A DNA stretch of 64,000 bases, from the NCBI RefSeq assembly GCF_000299355.1, contig NC_018664.1, positions 2,588,380 through 2,652,379 of the forward strand, read 5' to 3'. The position numbers and the translations under genes are program-made. Below are positions 10,349-17,532 of this stretch, in pieces. The notes under the pieces are model-generated. The model was not told the DNA's origin. It did no database searches and saw only the letters and a list, made by a program, of their open reading frames with translations. Source of the stretch: Gottschalkia acidurici 9a. GTDB taxonomy: Bacteria; Bacillota; Clostridia; Tissierellales; Gottschalkiaceae. Numbering within the stretch: the stretch's first letter is position 1; each line of letters begins with the position of its first letter.

Positions 10349-11005
10349 TTAATTCCTCCTTCCGAATATAAGTGACATATAGTCATTGTCTTTTAATATT
10401 TCTTCTTTATCATACAGTATAGTTTCATCCGCTCTAGTGCATCTTTTTATATATACATATTTAAAGTTTTCTCTTTCCAACTTAGATATTATATCTTCTT
10501 TATTCCTGTTTACTTTTAGAATACATATACTATCTACCTTTTTTAGTACTTCATAATCTATTTTTCCGTCACAAAGATAGAAGCTTTCTCCTTTTAATGT
10601 TAACGGCAAATTAAGAGCACTTGTACTAGCTCCGAAAGAAGTTATCCCAGGTATTGTTTCTATGTTTATATTGTATTCTTTCAGCTCTAACATTAAGTAT
10701 ATATATGTGCTGTAAGTCATAGGATCTCCTAATGTTAAAAACGATGAAGTTTGTCCTTCCTTTAGAGTGTCATTTATTATCTTCGCAGCATTTTTATATC
10801 TATCACTATTATCTTCTCCCATAGGAAATTCTAGCTCTATTATATTCTTACCTTCTGTATACTCTTTTGCTATTATTCCTGCTGTACTTTCTCCCTTACT
10901 CTTAGGTATAAATATATAGTCACTTTCTTTTATAGCATTTAATCCTTTTATAGTTATAAGCTCACTATCCCCTGGTCCAACTCCTACTCCATATAATTTT
11001 TTCAC
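10349..11005 (-). CDS. cbiL: Cobalt-precorrin-2 C20-methyltransferase
   Basis: A 218-residue methylase of the CbiL/CobI group, adding the C20 methyl to cobalt-precorrin-2. Evidence is MKKLYGVGVGPGDSELITIKG, FLTLGDPMTYSTYIYLML and TIPGITSFGASTSALNLPL. The last, with the preceding YIFIPKSKGESTAGIIA, is characteristic of CbiL. It overlaps cbiT by 4 bases. Confidence 0.94.
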   Translation of the reverse strand: MKKLYGVGVGPGDSELITIKGLNAIKESDYIFIPKSKGESTAGIIAKEYTEGKNIIELEFPMGEDNSDRYKNAAKIINDTLKEGQTSSFLTLGDPMTYSTYIYLMLELKEYNINIETIPGITSFGASTSALNLPLTLKGESFYLCDGKIDYEVLKKVDSICILKVNRNKEDIISKLERENFKYVYIKRCTRADETILYDKEEILKDNDYMSLIFGRRN

Positions 11006-11559
11006 CCTTTAATCCCCCTAACTATAAATATTGGATTTTGTGCTTTTAACAATCCTGTTTTTTCATCAACTATAGATGCCTGAATTAGTCTAGTTTCTAT
11101 ATTTCGATATCCGTTTTGTTTTAATAAACTTTGAAACTTTGTTAAGTTATTTAATGTTATAAAGTTTGCCACCAATATTCCATCTGGAGCAATTTTATCT
11201 GTAATTGTTCTAACTATTTCTTCTAACCTTTTACTACTTCCACCTATAAAACATTTATTAAAATAATGTATATTATCTATTCCTAAAGGAGCTATATTCT
11301 TAATTATTTCTATATCTTCTATATTGAACCTTTCAGAATTCTTTCTAATTAGATCTATACCTTCATCCTCTTTTTCTATAACATAGGTCTTTGCCCCCTG
11401 TAGTGATGCTTCTATAGATATAGATCCAGTTCCACCACCTATATCTAAAAACACGTCTCCTTTTTCTATTTCTAACATTCCTATAGTAATTATTCTTGCT
11501 TCAAATTTAGTCATAGGAATGTTTCCTCTAATAAATTCCTCATCTTTAATCCATCTCAA
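11002..11559 (-). CDS. cbiT: Cobalt-precorrin-6B C15-methyltransferase (decarboxylating)
   Basis: A Rossmann-type methyltransferase that methylates C15 and decarboxylates the C12 acetate. Seen are IRGNIPMTKFEARIITIGML and the SAM motif VFLDIGGGTGSISIEAS, followed by CFIGGSSKRLEEIV. I prefer the TTG at 11557-11559 because GGTGGTG lies 6 bases before it; a TTG at 11574 is also possible. It is the first gene behind the cobalamin riboswitch. Its usual partner cbiE is 11 kb away, on the far side of the accessory region. Confidence 0.93.
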   Translation of the reverse strand: MRWIKDEEFIRGNIPMTKFEARIITIGMLEIEKGDVFLDIGGGTGSISIEASLQGAKTYVIEKEDEGIDLIRKNSERFNIEDIEIIKNIAPLGIDNIHYFNKCFIGGSSKRLEEIVRTITDKIAPDGILVANFITLNNLTKFQSLLKQNGYRNIETRLIQASIVDEKTGLLKAQNPIFIVRGIKG

Positions 11560-11581
11560 TATTTTCACCACCAATACAAAA

Positions 11582-11620
11582 AATAAACTCCTGCCTTAAA
11601 TGGCAAGAGTTTTTTATCTA
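11582..11620 (-). terminator. Riboswitch-associated terminator before cbiT
   Basis: On the minus strand the leader forms a stem between ACTCTTGCC and GGCAGGAGT, followed by a T-rich stretch (ATTTTTT), right before the cbiT ribosome site. The matching hairpin is found after the second B12 riboswitch, which supports a transcription-terminating expression platform. Confidence 0.8.
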
Positions 11621-11699
11621 ACAATACTAGTAAAAGGTAATTGATTTTTACATAAACTACCCCTAATATATAATCTTACGCCATTTACTTCCCTCCGAA

Positions 11700-11868
11700 G
11701 TGTAGCTTACATTTTAGGCAGGTTTCCTGACTTACGTTTCATCCTCCTCTTTCCTTCCCAGATATTTGTAATAACCAGTGGTATAAAGACTTGTCCTCGT
11801 ATACAGTAGCGGGGGCTGTAGTGGATTTTAACCACTTTCCCTATTATCCTTTTGCAAGGCACCTAAAA
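11700..11868 (-). ncRNA. Cobalamin (B12) riboswitch, copy 1
   Basis: Read on the minus strand it has the cobalamin-aptamer landmarks in order: AGGTGCC, GGGAA, the CAGCCCCCGCTACTGT block, CCACTGG, GGGAAGG, and GTCAGGAAACCTGCC. It should fold on adenosylcobalamin and shut off the cbiT-to-hemL run through the terminator just downstream. Long blocks are identical to the copy at 27351-27510, suggesting duplication or gene conversion. Confidence 0.95.
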
Positions 11869-12164
11869 CAATATATTTAACTTTACTTTCATTATATTAT
11901 CAGTCCATAATTATTTCAATGATAAAGTCTCGATTACTATTTTTATATTCATTAAAGGTCTTAAAATCAGTATATACTCTAATATTTACCTAGAGTATAT
12001 TTATCAAATAAATCTGTCTTTTAAAGATCTCTATCATGAACAAAGTAAATAGTTTCCTCAACTTTAACAGACAATAATGTTTCTATATTAGCTAAAATAT
12101 AGGGTTTAATTTCTATTTTAAAATCTGTTGGATTTATTTAAATGCAAAAAAAAAATTCTTTTAA

Positions 12165-12240
12165 AAAATAGAAGAAGCTCATCTAAGATATCTTTCCTTC
12201 TATGATTTATTAATTAGAAATTTAAGCCTTATACTATTTT
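12165..12240 (-). repeat. Cassette 3' element, copy A
   Basis: A roughly 75-base element lying right after the stop codon of the 69-residue membrane protein gene. On the plus strand it reads TAGAAGAAGCTCATCTAAG, then TTCTATGATTTATTAATTAG. It aligns with copies C, D and E. On the minus strand it can form a stem (ATAGAAG...CTTCTAT) followed by six T, so this copy could also terminate transcription. Confidence 0.6.
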
Positions 12241-12244
12241 GAAA

Positions 12245-12454
12245 TTATTCTCTATAACTCAATGATAATTTATTAAAAATAAAATCAATTATTAGATATA
12301 CTATAATCCACAAACCTAAATCGATTAGTATTTTTATATTAAATATTCCTTCAGAAAAGTTATAGTTAAATCCTGTTAAGCTACGAATAATGCGAACAAT
12401 TATAAATGCTATTATAAATTTAGAAATGCCCATATATTTTTTTCTTTCATTCAA
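12245..12454 (-). CDS. Small membrane protein
   Basis: A 69-residue protein, function unknown. It has a charged start (MNERKKYMG), a hydrophobic segment near residues 11-25 and another near 46-60, so two membrane passes are likely. GGAGGATTGA precedes the ATG, supporting translation. It is one of a run of small same-strand genes between the cobalamin riboswitch and the recombinases, and is followed by copy A of the common 3' element. Confidence 0.65.
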   Translation of the reverse strand: MNERKKYMGISKFIIAFIIVRIIRSLTGFNYNFSEGIFNIKILIDLGLWIIVYLIIDFIFNKLSLSYRE

Positions 12455-12504
12455 TCCTCCATTATTAATCTATTAATATTAAAATTTTATGAATCAGTTA
12501 TATA

Positions 12505-12575
12505 ATAATCTACATCAAGCTCAAACCCTCTTCTTTTATAGTTTATTGATTCGAAATTTATATGGCGTAAAGTAA
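12505..12575 (-). repeat. Cassette 3' element, copy B (diverged)
   Basis: Directly follows the stop codon of the 74-residue membrane protein gene. Only the second half is clearly alike: TTTATTGATTCGAAATTTA and then GCGTAAAG on the plus strand, compared with TATCAATTGGAAATTCTG and GCGTAAAA in copy D. Its placement is the same as in the other copies. Confidence 0.45.
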
Positions 12576-12581
12576 ATAATA

Positions 12582-12806
12582 TTATGATCTTTTATGTATT
12601 ACTTTTATAGCATCAATGATTAGTATAATACTAAAGTAAATTATAAATATAATTCCTATAATCAATATTAGGTTAAATAAAATCCTATTAAAATAACCTA
12701 CAATGCCTCTTAATCTATAAACAGGTCTAATATAACTTGAGGTACTCACCAATACAAGAAAAAGGCTACCAAGTATACCTAATAAAAGGCTTAATCTTCT
12801 TTCCAA
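12582..12806 (-). CDS. Small membrane protein
   Basis: A 74-residue protein with two strong hydrophobic segments (about residues 5-22 and 40-65) separated by RPVYRLRGIVGYF. The start is TTG with AAAGGAGGAG upstream, a strong ribosome site. No family recognised. It is part of the same-strand array and is followed by 3' element copy B. Confidence 0.65.
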   Translation of the reverse strand: MERRLSLLLGILGSLFLVLVSTSSYIRPVYRLRGIVGYFNRILFNLILIIGIIFIIYFSIILIIDAIKVIHKRS

Positions 12807-12924
12807 GACAACTCCTCCTTTTATAAAAGTGACAATCTTATTTAGTACACAACATAGTAAGATTGCGAATCAACTCATAAACTTATCTTCATAGTATGTT
12901 ATATTTATTATTTATTTTTCTTTA

Positions 12925-13090
12925 TTCTCTTAAACTTAATAATACAGTACCTAATAAGTGCCTCTATACATCCTCCTATAATGTATCCTGATGTATAGTT
13001 ATCAATCAATTTAATACTAAAATATTTATCTATAACACAACCATATGCAATTTCCTAAATAATAGAATCTCTTGTTTCTTTCCTTTAGGT
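12925..13090 (-). pseudogene. Broken small gene remnant
   Basis: On the minus strand one frame reads KEPKGKKQEILLFRK and stops, while another continues with GCVIDKYFSIKLIDNYTSG and GGCIEALIRYCIIKFKRI before a TAA. Each piece looks protein-like but no single frame has both a start and an end. I read this as a small gene broken by a frameshift; the family is not recognised. Confidence 0.3.
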
Positions 13091-13126
13091 TCTTTTATAC
13101 ATTGTGAAACTCCCTTTTACATGTAT

Positions 13127-13303
13127 TTACGACTTATTTGGAAATAACTTATTTCCTATCAGTCCGCCGATTAAAGCTGATAGCCCAGTAATACTAACTG
13201 ATGTAATAAGATTACTGTTAGGTAGTATATATTCAAATAAGAAAACTACTATTCCTACAAATGCGCCTGTAAATAAAGCCATACCCATGCTTCCCTTTTT
13301 CAT
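13127..13303 (-). CDS. Very small membrane protein (58 residues)
   Basis: An ATG with a full AGGAGG ribosome site 8 bases upstream opens a 58-codon frame. The protein begins MKKGSMGMALFTGAFVG and has two hydrophobic stretches (about residues 7-25 and 33-50) with small residues, the second containing SALIGGLIGNKLFP. The glycine-zipper-like pattern suggests helix packing in the membrane. Function unknown. Confidence 0.65.
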   Translation of the reverse strand: MKKGSMGMALFTGAFVGIVVFLFEYILPNSNLITSVSITGLSALIGGLIGNKLFPNKS

Positions 13304-13378
13304 AGCAATAACCTCCTTTAATCTTAAGTTTGTAAATTCTTACGTTTATGAATCAACTTATAAAGCATTATACCTTGA

Positions 13379-13750
13379 TTATTTTATTACTAATCGCCAT
13401 AGAAATATTAAAATAATAACAATCATTATGATCAATGAGGCAGTATGAAAGATTATCTTTTTGTCTTTTATCCTATTGTACGATAAATAATTCAATATGC
13501 TTATACAAGTAGCTAGACAAAAAGAATATACTGAAAAAATACATAACACTATAAATGTAGATTTAATATTTTTAATACACACAATTATAAATATATTCAC
13601 TCCTAAGTTAACAATGAATTGTTTAAGAAATTTACCTTTTCTCCGAAATACATATGGATTATATCTGTCTTTATTAAATAAGTAGATTTCTCTGATAATT
13701 AGACCTACAAGTATAGTGATAAAGACTATTATATAAAGATAATCAGGCAT
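13379..13750 (-). CDS. Membrane protein, unknown
   Basis: A 123-residue protein with about four hydrophobic segments (roughly residues 4-20, 46-60, 62-85 and 100-120) and a basic loop, RYNPYVFRRKGKFLKQF, between the first two. No family recognised. It is on the same strand as the neighbouring small genes of the accessory region. Confidence 0.6.
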   Translation of the reverse strand: MPDYLYIIVFITILVGLIIREIYLFNKDRYNPYVFRRKGKFLKQFIVNLGVNIFIIVCIKNIKSTFIVLCIFSVYSFCLATCISILNYLSYNRIKDKKIIFHTASLIIMIVIILIFLWRLVIK

Positions 13751-14049
13751 ATCACTTCCCCCTCTTTCTATGAAGTATAGTGTTAACTATTATAAGTCTC
13801 CTTCTAAAATAACCTACTGTAAACCAAATCCTCCACGCTCATTAATGTTACATAACTAAAATATTCAAGAACTTAATTTCATGACATCTATCAAAATTAG
13901 TATCTTCGTGAGAATACACTTCAAAATACCTAAGTATTTAGCATGATCTAGTTAAATCATTACATAATATACTTTCTAACCTTTAGACATAAGAAAACAG
14001 GGTAAACCGTCTTATAACTATACAGTCTAGCCTTCAATATAATTTACAC

Positions 14050-14262
14050 TTAAGAATATATTACTATAGCATTATATCCTTTTCCTTCTAGTTCATTAAC
14101 TAAACTATCTACATTAGTTTTTACACTAAATGCTCCAACCTGTACTTTATATAGTTCGTCTTATTGAACTACTATAGGACATATCACTTAGTTTTAAGTT
14201 CATTTACAAGGCTAGACGTTTTAATATCTTTCCTATCTTTAAGATAACTGACAACTTTATGC
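14050..14262 (-). pseudogene. Decayed SPOR-domain fragment
   Basis: The minus strand encodes LYKVQVGAFSVKTNVDSL followed by VNELEGKGYNAIVIYS and a TAA. This is a clear SPOR (peptidoglycan-binding) repeat, as found at the C-terminus of cell-wall amidases. Just upstream a second partial repeat, DIKTSSLVNELKTK, is cut off by stops. No start and no catalytic domain remain, so this is the decayed 3' end of a cell-wall hydrolase or sporulation gene. Confidence 0.6.
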
Positions 14263-14276
14263 TTTTTACTAAGTAA

Positions 14277-14771
14277 TTATAGGATTTTCTTCATCATATC
14301 ACCACATAAAGTTTTCCCTGCCCACTTTAATTCTATATCTTTGATTTTTATAAATCCAATTTTAGTCCAGAAATCAAGTACATAGTTATCGTAGTTAGTA
14401 ACCACATCTATCCTAATTGAGTCACTTCGTAATGATTTAGCGTATATTTCTAATGCATGAAAAATCTCCTTTCCAAAACCTTTATTTTTATAATCATTAT
14501 GTATAATTAATAATGATAAGTATGTTTCCTTATCAATTTTAAAATCCATAATACCAATCAATTTTTGTGAACTTATCTCAACTATTTTACAACAGTGAAA
14601 TCCTATTTTTTTCATAGATTCAATTTCTTCATATATCCACTCATTTCTTACACTATCATAATTCGTATGACTTATTAAAAATTTCTTGCTAGAGTTATAA
14701 ACCTCAGTAATCCTGTATAAATCTTTATTATCTACTAAGTCTACATATAATTTTTTTGACCTAAAAAGCAT
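14277..14771 (-). CDS. GNAT-family N-acetyltransferase
   Basis: A 164-residue acetyltransferase. The acetyl-CoA-binding region is seen as YLSLLIIHNDYKNKGFGKEI (about residues 84-103), where the usual R/Q-x-x-G-x-G/A becomes KNKGFG. A C-terminal FWTKIGFIKIKDIE matches the GNAT end. The substrate is unknown. It is the first gene downstream of the decayed recombinase and its hairpin pair, in the position that the lipoprotein gene at 16959-17327 holds in the other unit. Confidence 0.85.
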   Translation of the reverse strand: MLFRSKKLYVDLVDNKDLYRITEVYNSSKKFLISHTNYDSVRNEWIYEEIESMKKIGFHCCKIVEISSQKLIGIMDFKIDKETYLSLLIIHNDYKNKGFGKEIFHALEIYAKSLRSDSIRIDVVTNYDNYVLDFWTKIGFIKIKDIELKWAGKTLCGDMMKKIL

Positions 14772-14791
14772 TTAAACCTCTCCCTAAGTTT

Positions 14792-14864
14792 CACATAACT
14801 AATTGTATTCCCGATGTTTACTGAACGTTTCTATCAGTGAATGTTAGGAATATTCAGTTATGTG
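14792..14864 (-). repeat. Long imperfect hairpin I (copy 2), attC-like
   Basis: A 73-base imperfect inverted repeat. The outer arms CACATAACT and AGTTATGTG are perfect; inner arms pair TATTCC with GGAATA and ACTGA with TCAGT. The same 73-base structure with compensatory changes occurs at 17351-17423. It lies between the recombinase remnant and the next gene. The AAC/GTT triplets in the outer stem recall attC simple sites, but the full attC consensus is not met. Confidence 0.7.
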
Positions 14865-14872
14865 TTGTTTAC

Positions 14873-14939
14873 ATGGATAATCAATATCTTCTTAATTTAA
14901 ACATACTACTTTGACTTAAGAATGTAATTAATTGTCCAT
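14873..14939 (-). repeat. Long imperfect hairpin II (copy 2)
   Basis: A second inverted repeat directly after hairpin I. Arms begin ATGGATAAT and end with GTCCAT; the inner stem pairs TTCTTAA with TTAAGAA. The counterpart at 17432-17497 has TCCTTAG with CTAAGGA at the same place, so pairing is kept while bases change. Confidence 0.65.
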
Positions 14940-14987
14940 ATATGCCATATTCGACATAATAACCCTAGAGCCTCCTACAATCTATCT

Positions 14988-15718
14988 AATGGACTTTGAA
15001 TGTTACTTATATACTTCTTACTCACATGAGTATAAATCATTGTAGTTTCTGTACTACTATGGCCTAATAACTTATATATATCTAATGTCTGTTCCTGATT
15101 CTAATAAGTGCGTAGCAAATGAATGCCTTAGACTATGAATAACTAACATTCTTTTTAATTGCTACTTTATAATAATCCTTCTCAAACACTCTTTGTGCTG
15201 ATCTTTCTGTTAGATGATGTTTCTTATCTCCTCCTTTAAACAACCATTCTTTTGGTGTATATCTTCTGTAGTAATCTCTTAATACAATCAATGCTTTTTC
15301 TGATAGTAAAGTATATCTATCCTTTTTACCTTTAGCATCTCTAACATGGATTAGCATTCTAATTGAATCAATATCTTCTATCTTTAATCTAACTAGTTCG
15401 CTTACTCTTAATCCTGCTGAATATACTAAACTTAATAAGACTTTATGTTTATGATTCTCTACTACATTTAATATTCTTGTTACTTCTTCTTGACTTAATA
15501 TATCAGGTAACTTCTTTTCTTTCTTTACTCTAAACATATTAATATCAATTCTTCTAGGAGATATAATATATATTCATTTACATCTTCACTAGAAACAAAC
15601 TTTAAATCACTTTCATAATAATCTGTGAACCTTATAATAGGATTCAATTGTATTAGAACTATATCTTTTTAGTTTTAATACTTTTTCTAACTCTAAATAA
15701 ACTGATTGATGATTCATT
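14988..15718 (-). pseudogene. Decayed tyrosine recombinase (copy 2)
   Basis: A broken copy of the gene at 17533-18369. Near the start it keeps ATG-AAT-CAT-CAA and a GGAGG ribosome site, but two internal deletions remove much of the N-terminal DNA-binding domain. The largest open part (15133-15537, 134 residues) keeps the catalytic arginine (SAGLRVSELVRL) and lysine (RDAKGKKDRYT). A small insertion near the HxxR box and a deletion before the GH motif shift the frame. About 280 bases of the centre are nearly identical to copy 1 while the flanks differ more. Confidence 0.9.
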
Positions 15719-15744
15719 TAATTAAACCTCCTTTGATTTTAAGC

Positions 15745-15880
15745 ATAAAAATAAACCCTAACCACAATTGGCTAGAGCTTTAATTTCTTTATCATATTTA
15801 GTTTTTATATAGGGGTGGGGCATTAAACTATTATTCTAAATCATATGGTTCATATAGATACCGAAGAAAAATCTATATAT
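15745..15880 (-). promoter_or_regulatory. Recombinase leader with terminator (copy 2)
   Basis: Upstream of the recombinase start there is a hairpin (CTCTAGCC paired with GGTTAGGG) followed by a T-rich run, then the GGAGG site. Further up is a conserved block with CCCCACCCCTATAT and GGTATCTATATGAACCATA. The same arrangement precedes copy 1. A terminator immediately before a ribosome site suggests attenuation, or insulation of the gene from upstream transcripts. Confidence 0.45.
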
Positions 15881-16060
15881 AATTTCCCTACAGATAACCA
15901 TCTAGTAAAACTACTGTTTTTACACATTTAATAACCTATTTCTCCTTTTCAGTAGTAAATCATTTATTGTTAGTAGTGTATACAGTGATTCATATTTACT
16001 ATTAATCATATATATTATCTTTAGATAGCTTAATTCTATATGATATTTAATAAAGATATA

Positions 16061-16097
16061 TTAGGAGGGGAGAATACAAAGTATTCTCCCCTCCTAA
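16061..16097. repeat. Perfect GC-rich palindrome (copy 2)
   Basis: TTAGGAGGGGAGAATAC, a three-base loop, then its exact reverse complement: a 17-bp perfect stem, notably G/C-rich for this DNA. No T-run follows on either strand, so an ordinary terminator is unlikely. The same place in the other unit has a palindrome of different sequence (18715-18755). Confidence 0.85.
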
Positions 16098-16107
16098 AGA
16101 AACCAGT

Positions 16108-16209
16108 TTAAAATATACTTATACATCTTATGACTCTAGTTGTATAATTTCCAGTTGTATTTACATACTTTAATGTGCTAGACGTTCTCACAGCAATCTG
16201 AGAGCATGT
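16108..16209 (-). pseudogene. Gene tail of about 33 codons
   Basis: A minus-strand frame without a start ends in TSSTLKYVNTTGNYTTRVIR and a TAA, beginning with SQIAVR. The counterpart next to copy E keeps SQIAV and then hits stops. It appears to be the 3' end of a lost gene carried along with the recombinase unit. Family unknown. Confidence 0.35.
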
Positions 16210-16241
16210 TTAAGATAGAATACATTCATATCGTACCTACT

Positions 16242-16315
16242 AATAGAAAGAACTCGTCTAAGATATTTTTTCTTCTATGGGTTGTTAACTGGAAATTATG
16301 TATGACGTAAGATAT
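16242..16315 (-). repeat. Cassette 3' element, copy C
   Basis: On the plus strand: TAGAAAGAACTCGTCTAAG, TTCTTCTATGGGTTGTTAAC, TGGAAATTATGTATGACG. It lies just after the stop codon of the 103-residue membrane protein gene. It shares the order of blocks with copies A, D and E. Confidence 0.7.
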
Positions 16316-16338
16316 TAATAACATGATATAAATTTTAT

Positions 16339-16650
16339 TTAAGGTATAATACCAAATCCACTAATAATTAATATAGAAAATATAAATAAAACCATATTTC
16401 CTCCAAATCCTACTTTAGATAAGATTTTAATCACTTTATTTTCTTGTACACCTAAAGGTTTAATGTATCCTATTCCTAATATCCAGTAAATAAATAATAG
16501 AAACAAATTCAAACTACTTGAAGCCATTATTGGTAAAAGCTCAGAATCACTTATCCTTAGTTCTAGCGTCCAAGCAAATATACTAAAGCTAAATAATAAG
16601 CATGATAAAACAACTAAAAGAGTTCTAACAAGTTCTATAAATCTTTTAAT
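16339..16650 (-). CDS. Small membrane protein with possible ATT start
   Basis: A 103-residue protein with three or four hydrophobic segments. The open frame extends 41 codons above the first ATG (16527), and the extension encodes a good N-terminal membrane/signal segment (RTLLVVLSCLLFSFSIFAW). A strong AGGAGGTG site lies directly before two ATT codons (16653 and 16650), with no ATG, GTG or TTG there. Either an ATT codon starts translation or the original start was mutated. The downstream part holds FLLFIYWILGIGYIKPLGV. Followed by 3' element copy C. Confidence 0.6.
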   Translation of the reverse strand: MKRFIELVRTLLVVLSCLLFSFSIFAWTLELRISDSELLPIMASSSLNLFLLFIYWILGIGYIKPLGVQENKVIKILSKVGFGGNMVLFIFSILIISGFGIIP

Positions 16651-16748
16651 AATAACACCTCCTAGTATTCAATTTTCTATTTAAAATAGTTTCATAGTAT
16701 CTAGCTGTTAAGAAACTAATTATAAAACAATTTACTTTAAACTCAATC

Positions 16749-16842
16749 TCAATTAGCTCTTAAAATTACCATTGATACACAATTATCATCTAACGCTATT
16801 GCTGGCTGGTCTTCTGTTTCTAAAACATAATAGAAGAAACTC
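16749..16842 (-). pseudogene. Gene tail of about 30 codons
   Basis: A start-less minus-strand frame ends VLETEDQPAIALDDNCVSM then VILRAN and a TGA. It begins inside 3' element copy D, so the junction looks like a fusion of the element to the end of another gene. No family recognised. Confidence 0.35.
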
Positions 16843-16902
16843 GTCTAAAATATATTTTTCCTCTATGGCTTATCAATTGGAAATTCTGTGTTGCGTAAAA
16901 CA
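16829..16902 (-). repeat. Cassette 3' element, copy D
   Basis: On the plus strand: TAGAAGAAACTCGTCTAAAA, CCTCTATGGCTTATCAATTG, GAAATTCTGTGTTGCGTAAA. It lies 56 bases past the stop of the lipoprotein gene at 16959-17327. On the minus strand TAGAGGAAA can pair with TTTCTTCTA. Confidence 0.7.
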
Positions 16903-16958
16903 ATTAAGTTGTAAGCTTATTTTCTAAGTTTTACTTATATAAATTGTAATTTAAAAAA

Positions 16959-17327
16959 CTATTTATTATTCCACTCATAATCAGATTTTAAATTACCAGG
17001 TATTTCCATTACATTTATCTCTTTCATCAGCATAGAGCTATCCATTTCTCCAGATTTATAAAATGAAATTATCCAATCATCTGTAGAATAGTCTTTATAT
17101 TCATAAACTTGGTCATTCTTGTCTCCATTAACTATACCAATTTGTTCTCCTCTTTCACTATTGTCAACAGCACAAAAAGGAATATAAGTCCTATTTTCAC
17201 TAACAATCGCAACATAATCATTATTTTCTTGAGTTGTCATATTTTCTAATTTCTTATTACTCTGATTACATGAACTTAACATAATAGTTATTAAGCACAG
17301 ACTTATAAGATATAGTAACTTTTTCAT
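16959..17327 (-). CDS. Putative lipoprotein
   Basis: A 122-residue protein with a clear lipoprotein signal: MKKLLYLISLCLITIMLSSC, the cysteine at residue 20 being the expected lipidation site. The mature part is short and polar (NRTYIPFCAVDNSERGEQIG, DDWIISFYKSGEMDSSMLM). Function unknown. It is the first gene downstream of the intact recombinase and its hairpin pair and is followed by element copy D, the arrangement expected of a gene cassette. Confidence 0.75.
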   Translation of the reverse strand: MKKLLYLISLCLITIMLSSCNQSNKKLENMTTQENNDYVAIVSENRTYIPFCAVDNSERGEQIGIVNGDKNDQVYEYKDYSTDDWIISFYKSGEMDSSMLMKEINVMEIPGNLKSDYEWNNK

Positions 17328-17350
17328 TTAATACCTCACCTTATTAATTT

Positions 17351-17423
17351 CACATAACTACTCGTATTACCGATGTTGACTGTACATTTCTAACAGTCAA
17401 TGTTGGTAATATTCAGTTATGTG
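17351..17423 (-). repeat. Long imperfect hairpin I (copy 1), attC-like
   Basis: 73-base inverted repeat: outer arms CACATAACT and AGTTATGTG, inner TATTACC with GGTAATA and TTGACTGT with ACAGTCAA, with a few unpaired bases and a short loop. Same length and outer stem as 14792-14864, and the inner pairs differ by compensating changes. It sits between the recombinase stop and the lipoprotein gene start. Confidence 0.75.
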
Positions 17424-17431
17424 TTGTTTAC

Positions 17432-17497
17432 ATGGATAATAAATTATCCTTAGTTTAAACATCATCATTTAAGCTAAGGACATGATTAATTATCCAT
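17432..17497 (-). repeat. Long imperfect hairpin II (copy 1)
   Basis: 66-base inverted repeat running ATGGATAAT ... ATTATCCAT, with an inner TCCTTAG paired with CTAAGGA. It directly follows hairpin I, giving a two-hairpin site between recombinase and cassette gene. Confidence 0.7.
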
Positions 17498-17532
17498 TGG
17501 TACCATATTCGACATACCTATCCAAAATCCTT

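Noticed and set aside
14792-17423. Calling the long hairpins true integron attC sites
   Set aside because: The outer stem has AAC/GTT triplets and the size fits, but the full R-box consensus is not met and the recombinase lacks the extra insertion that defines IntI. I kept them as attC-like only.
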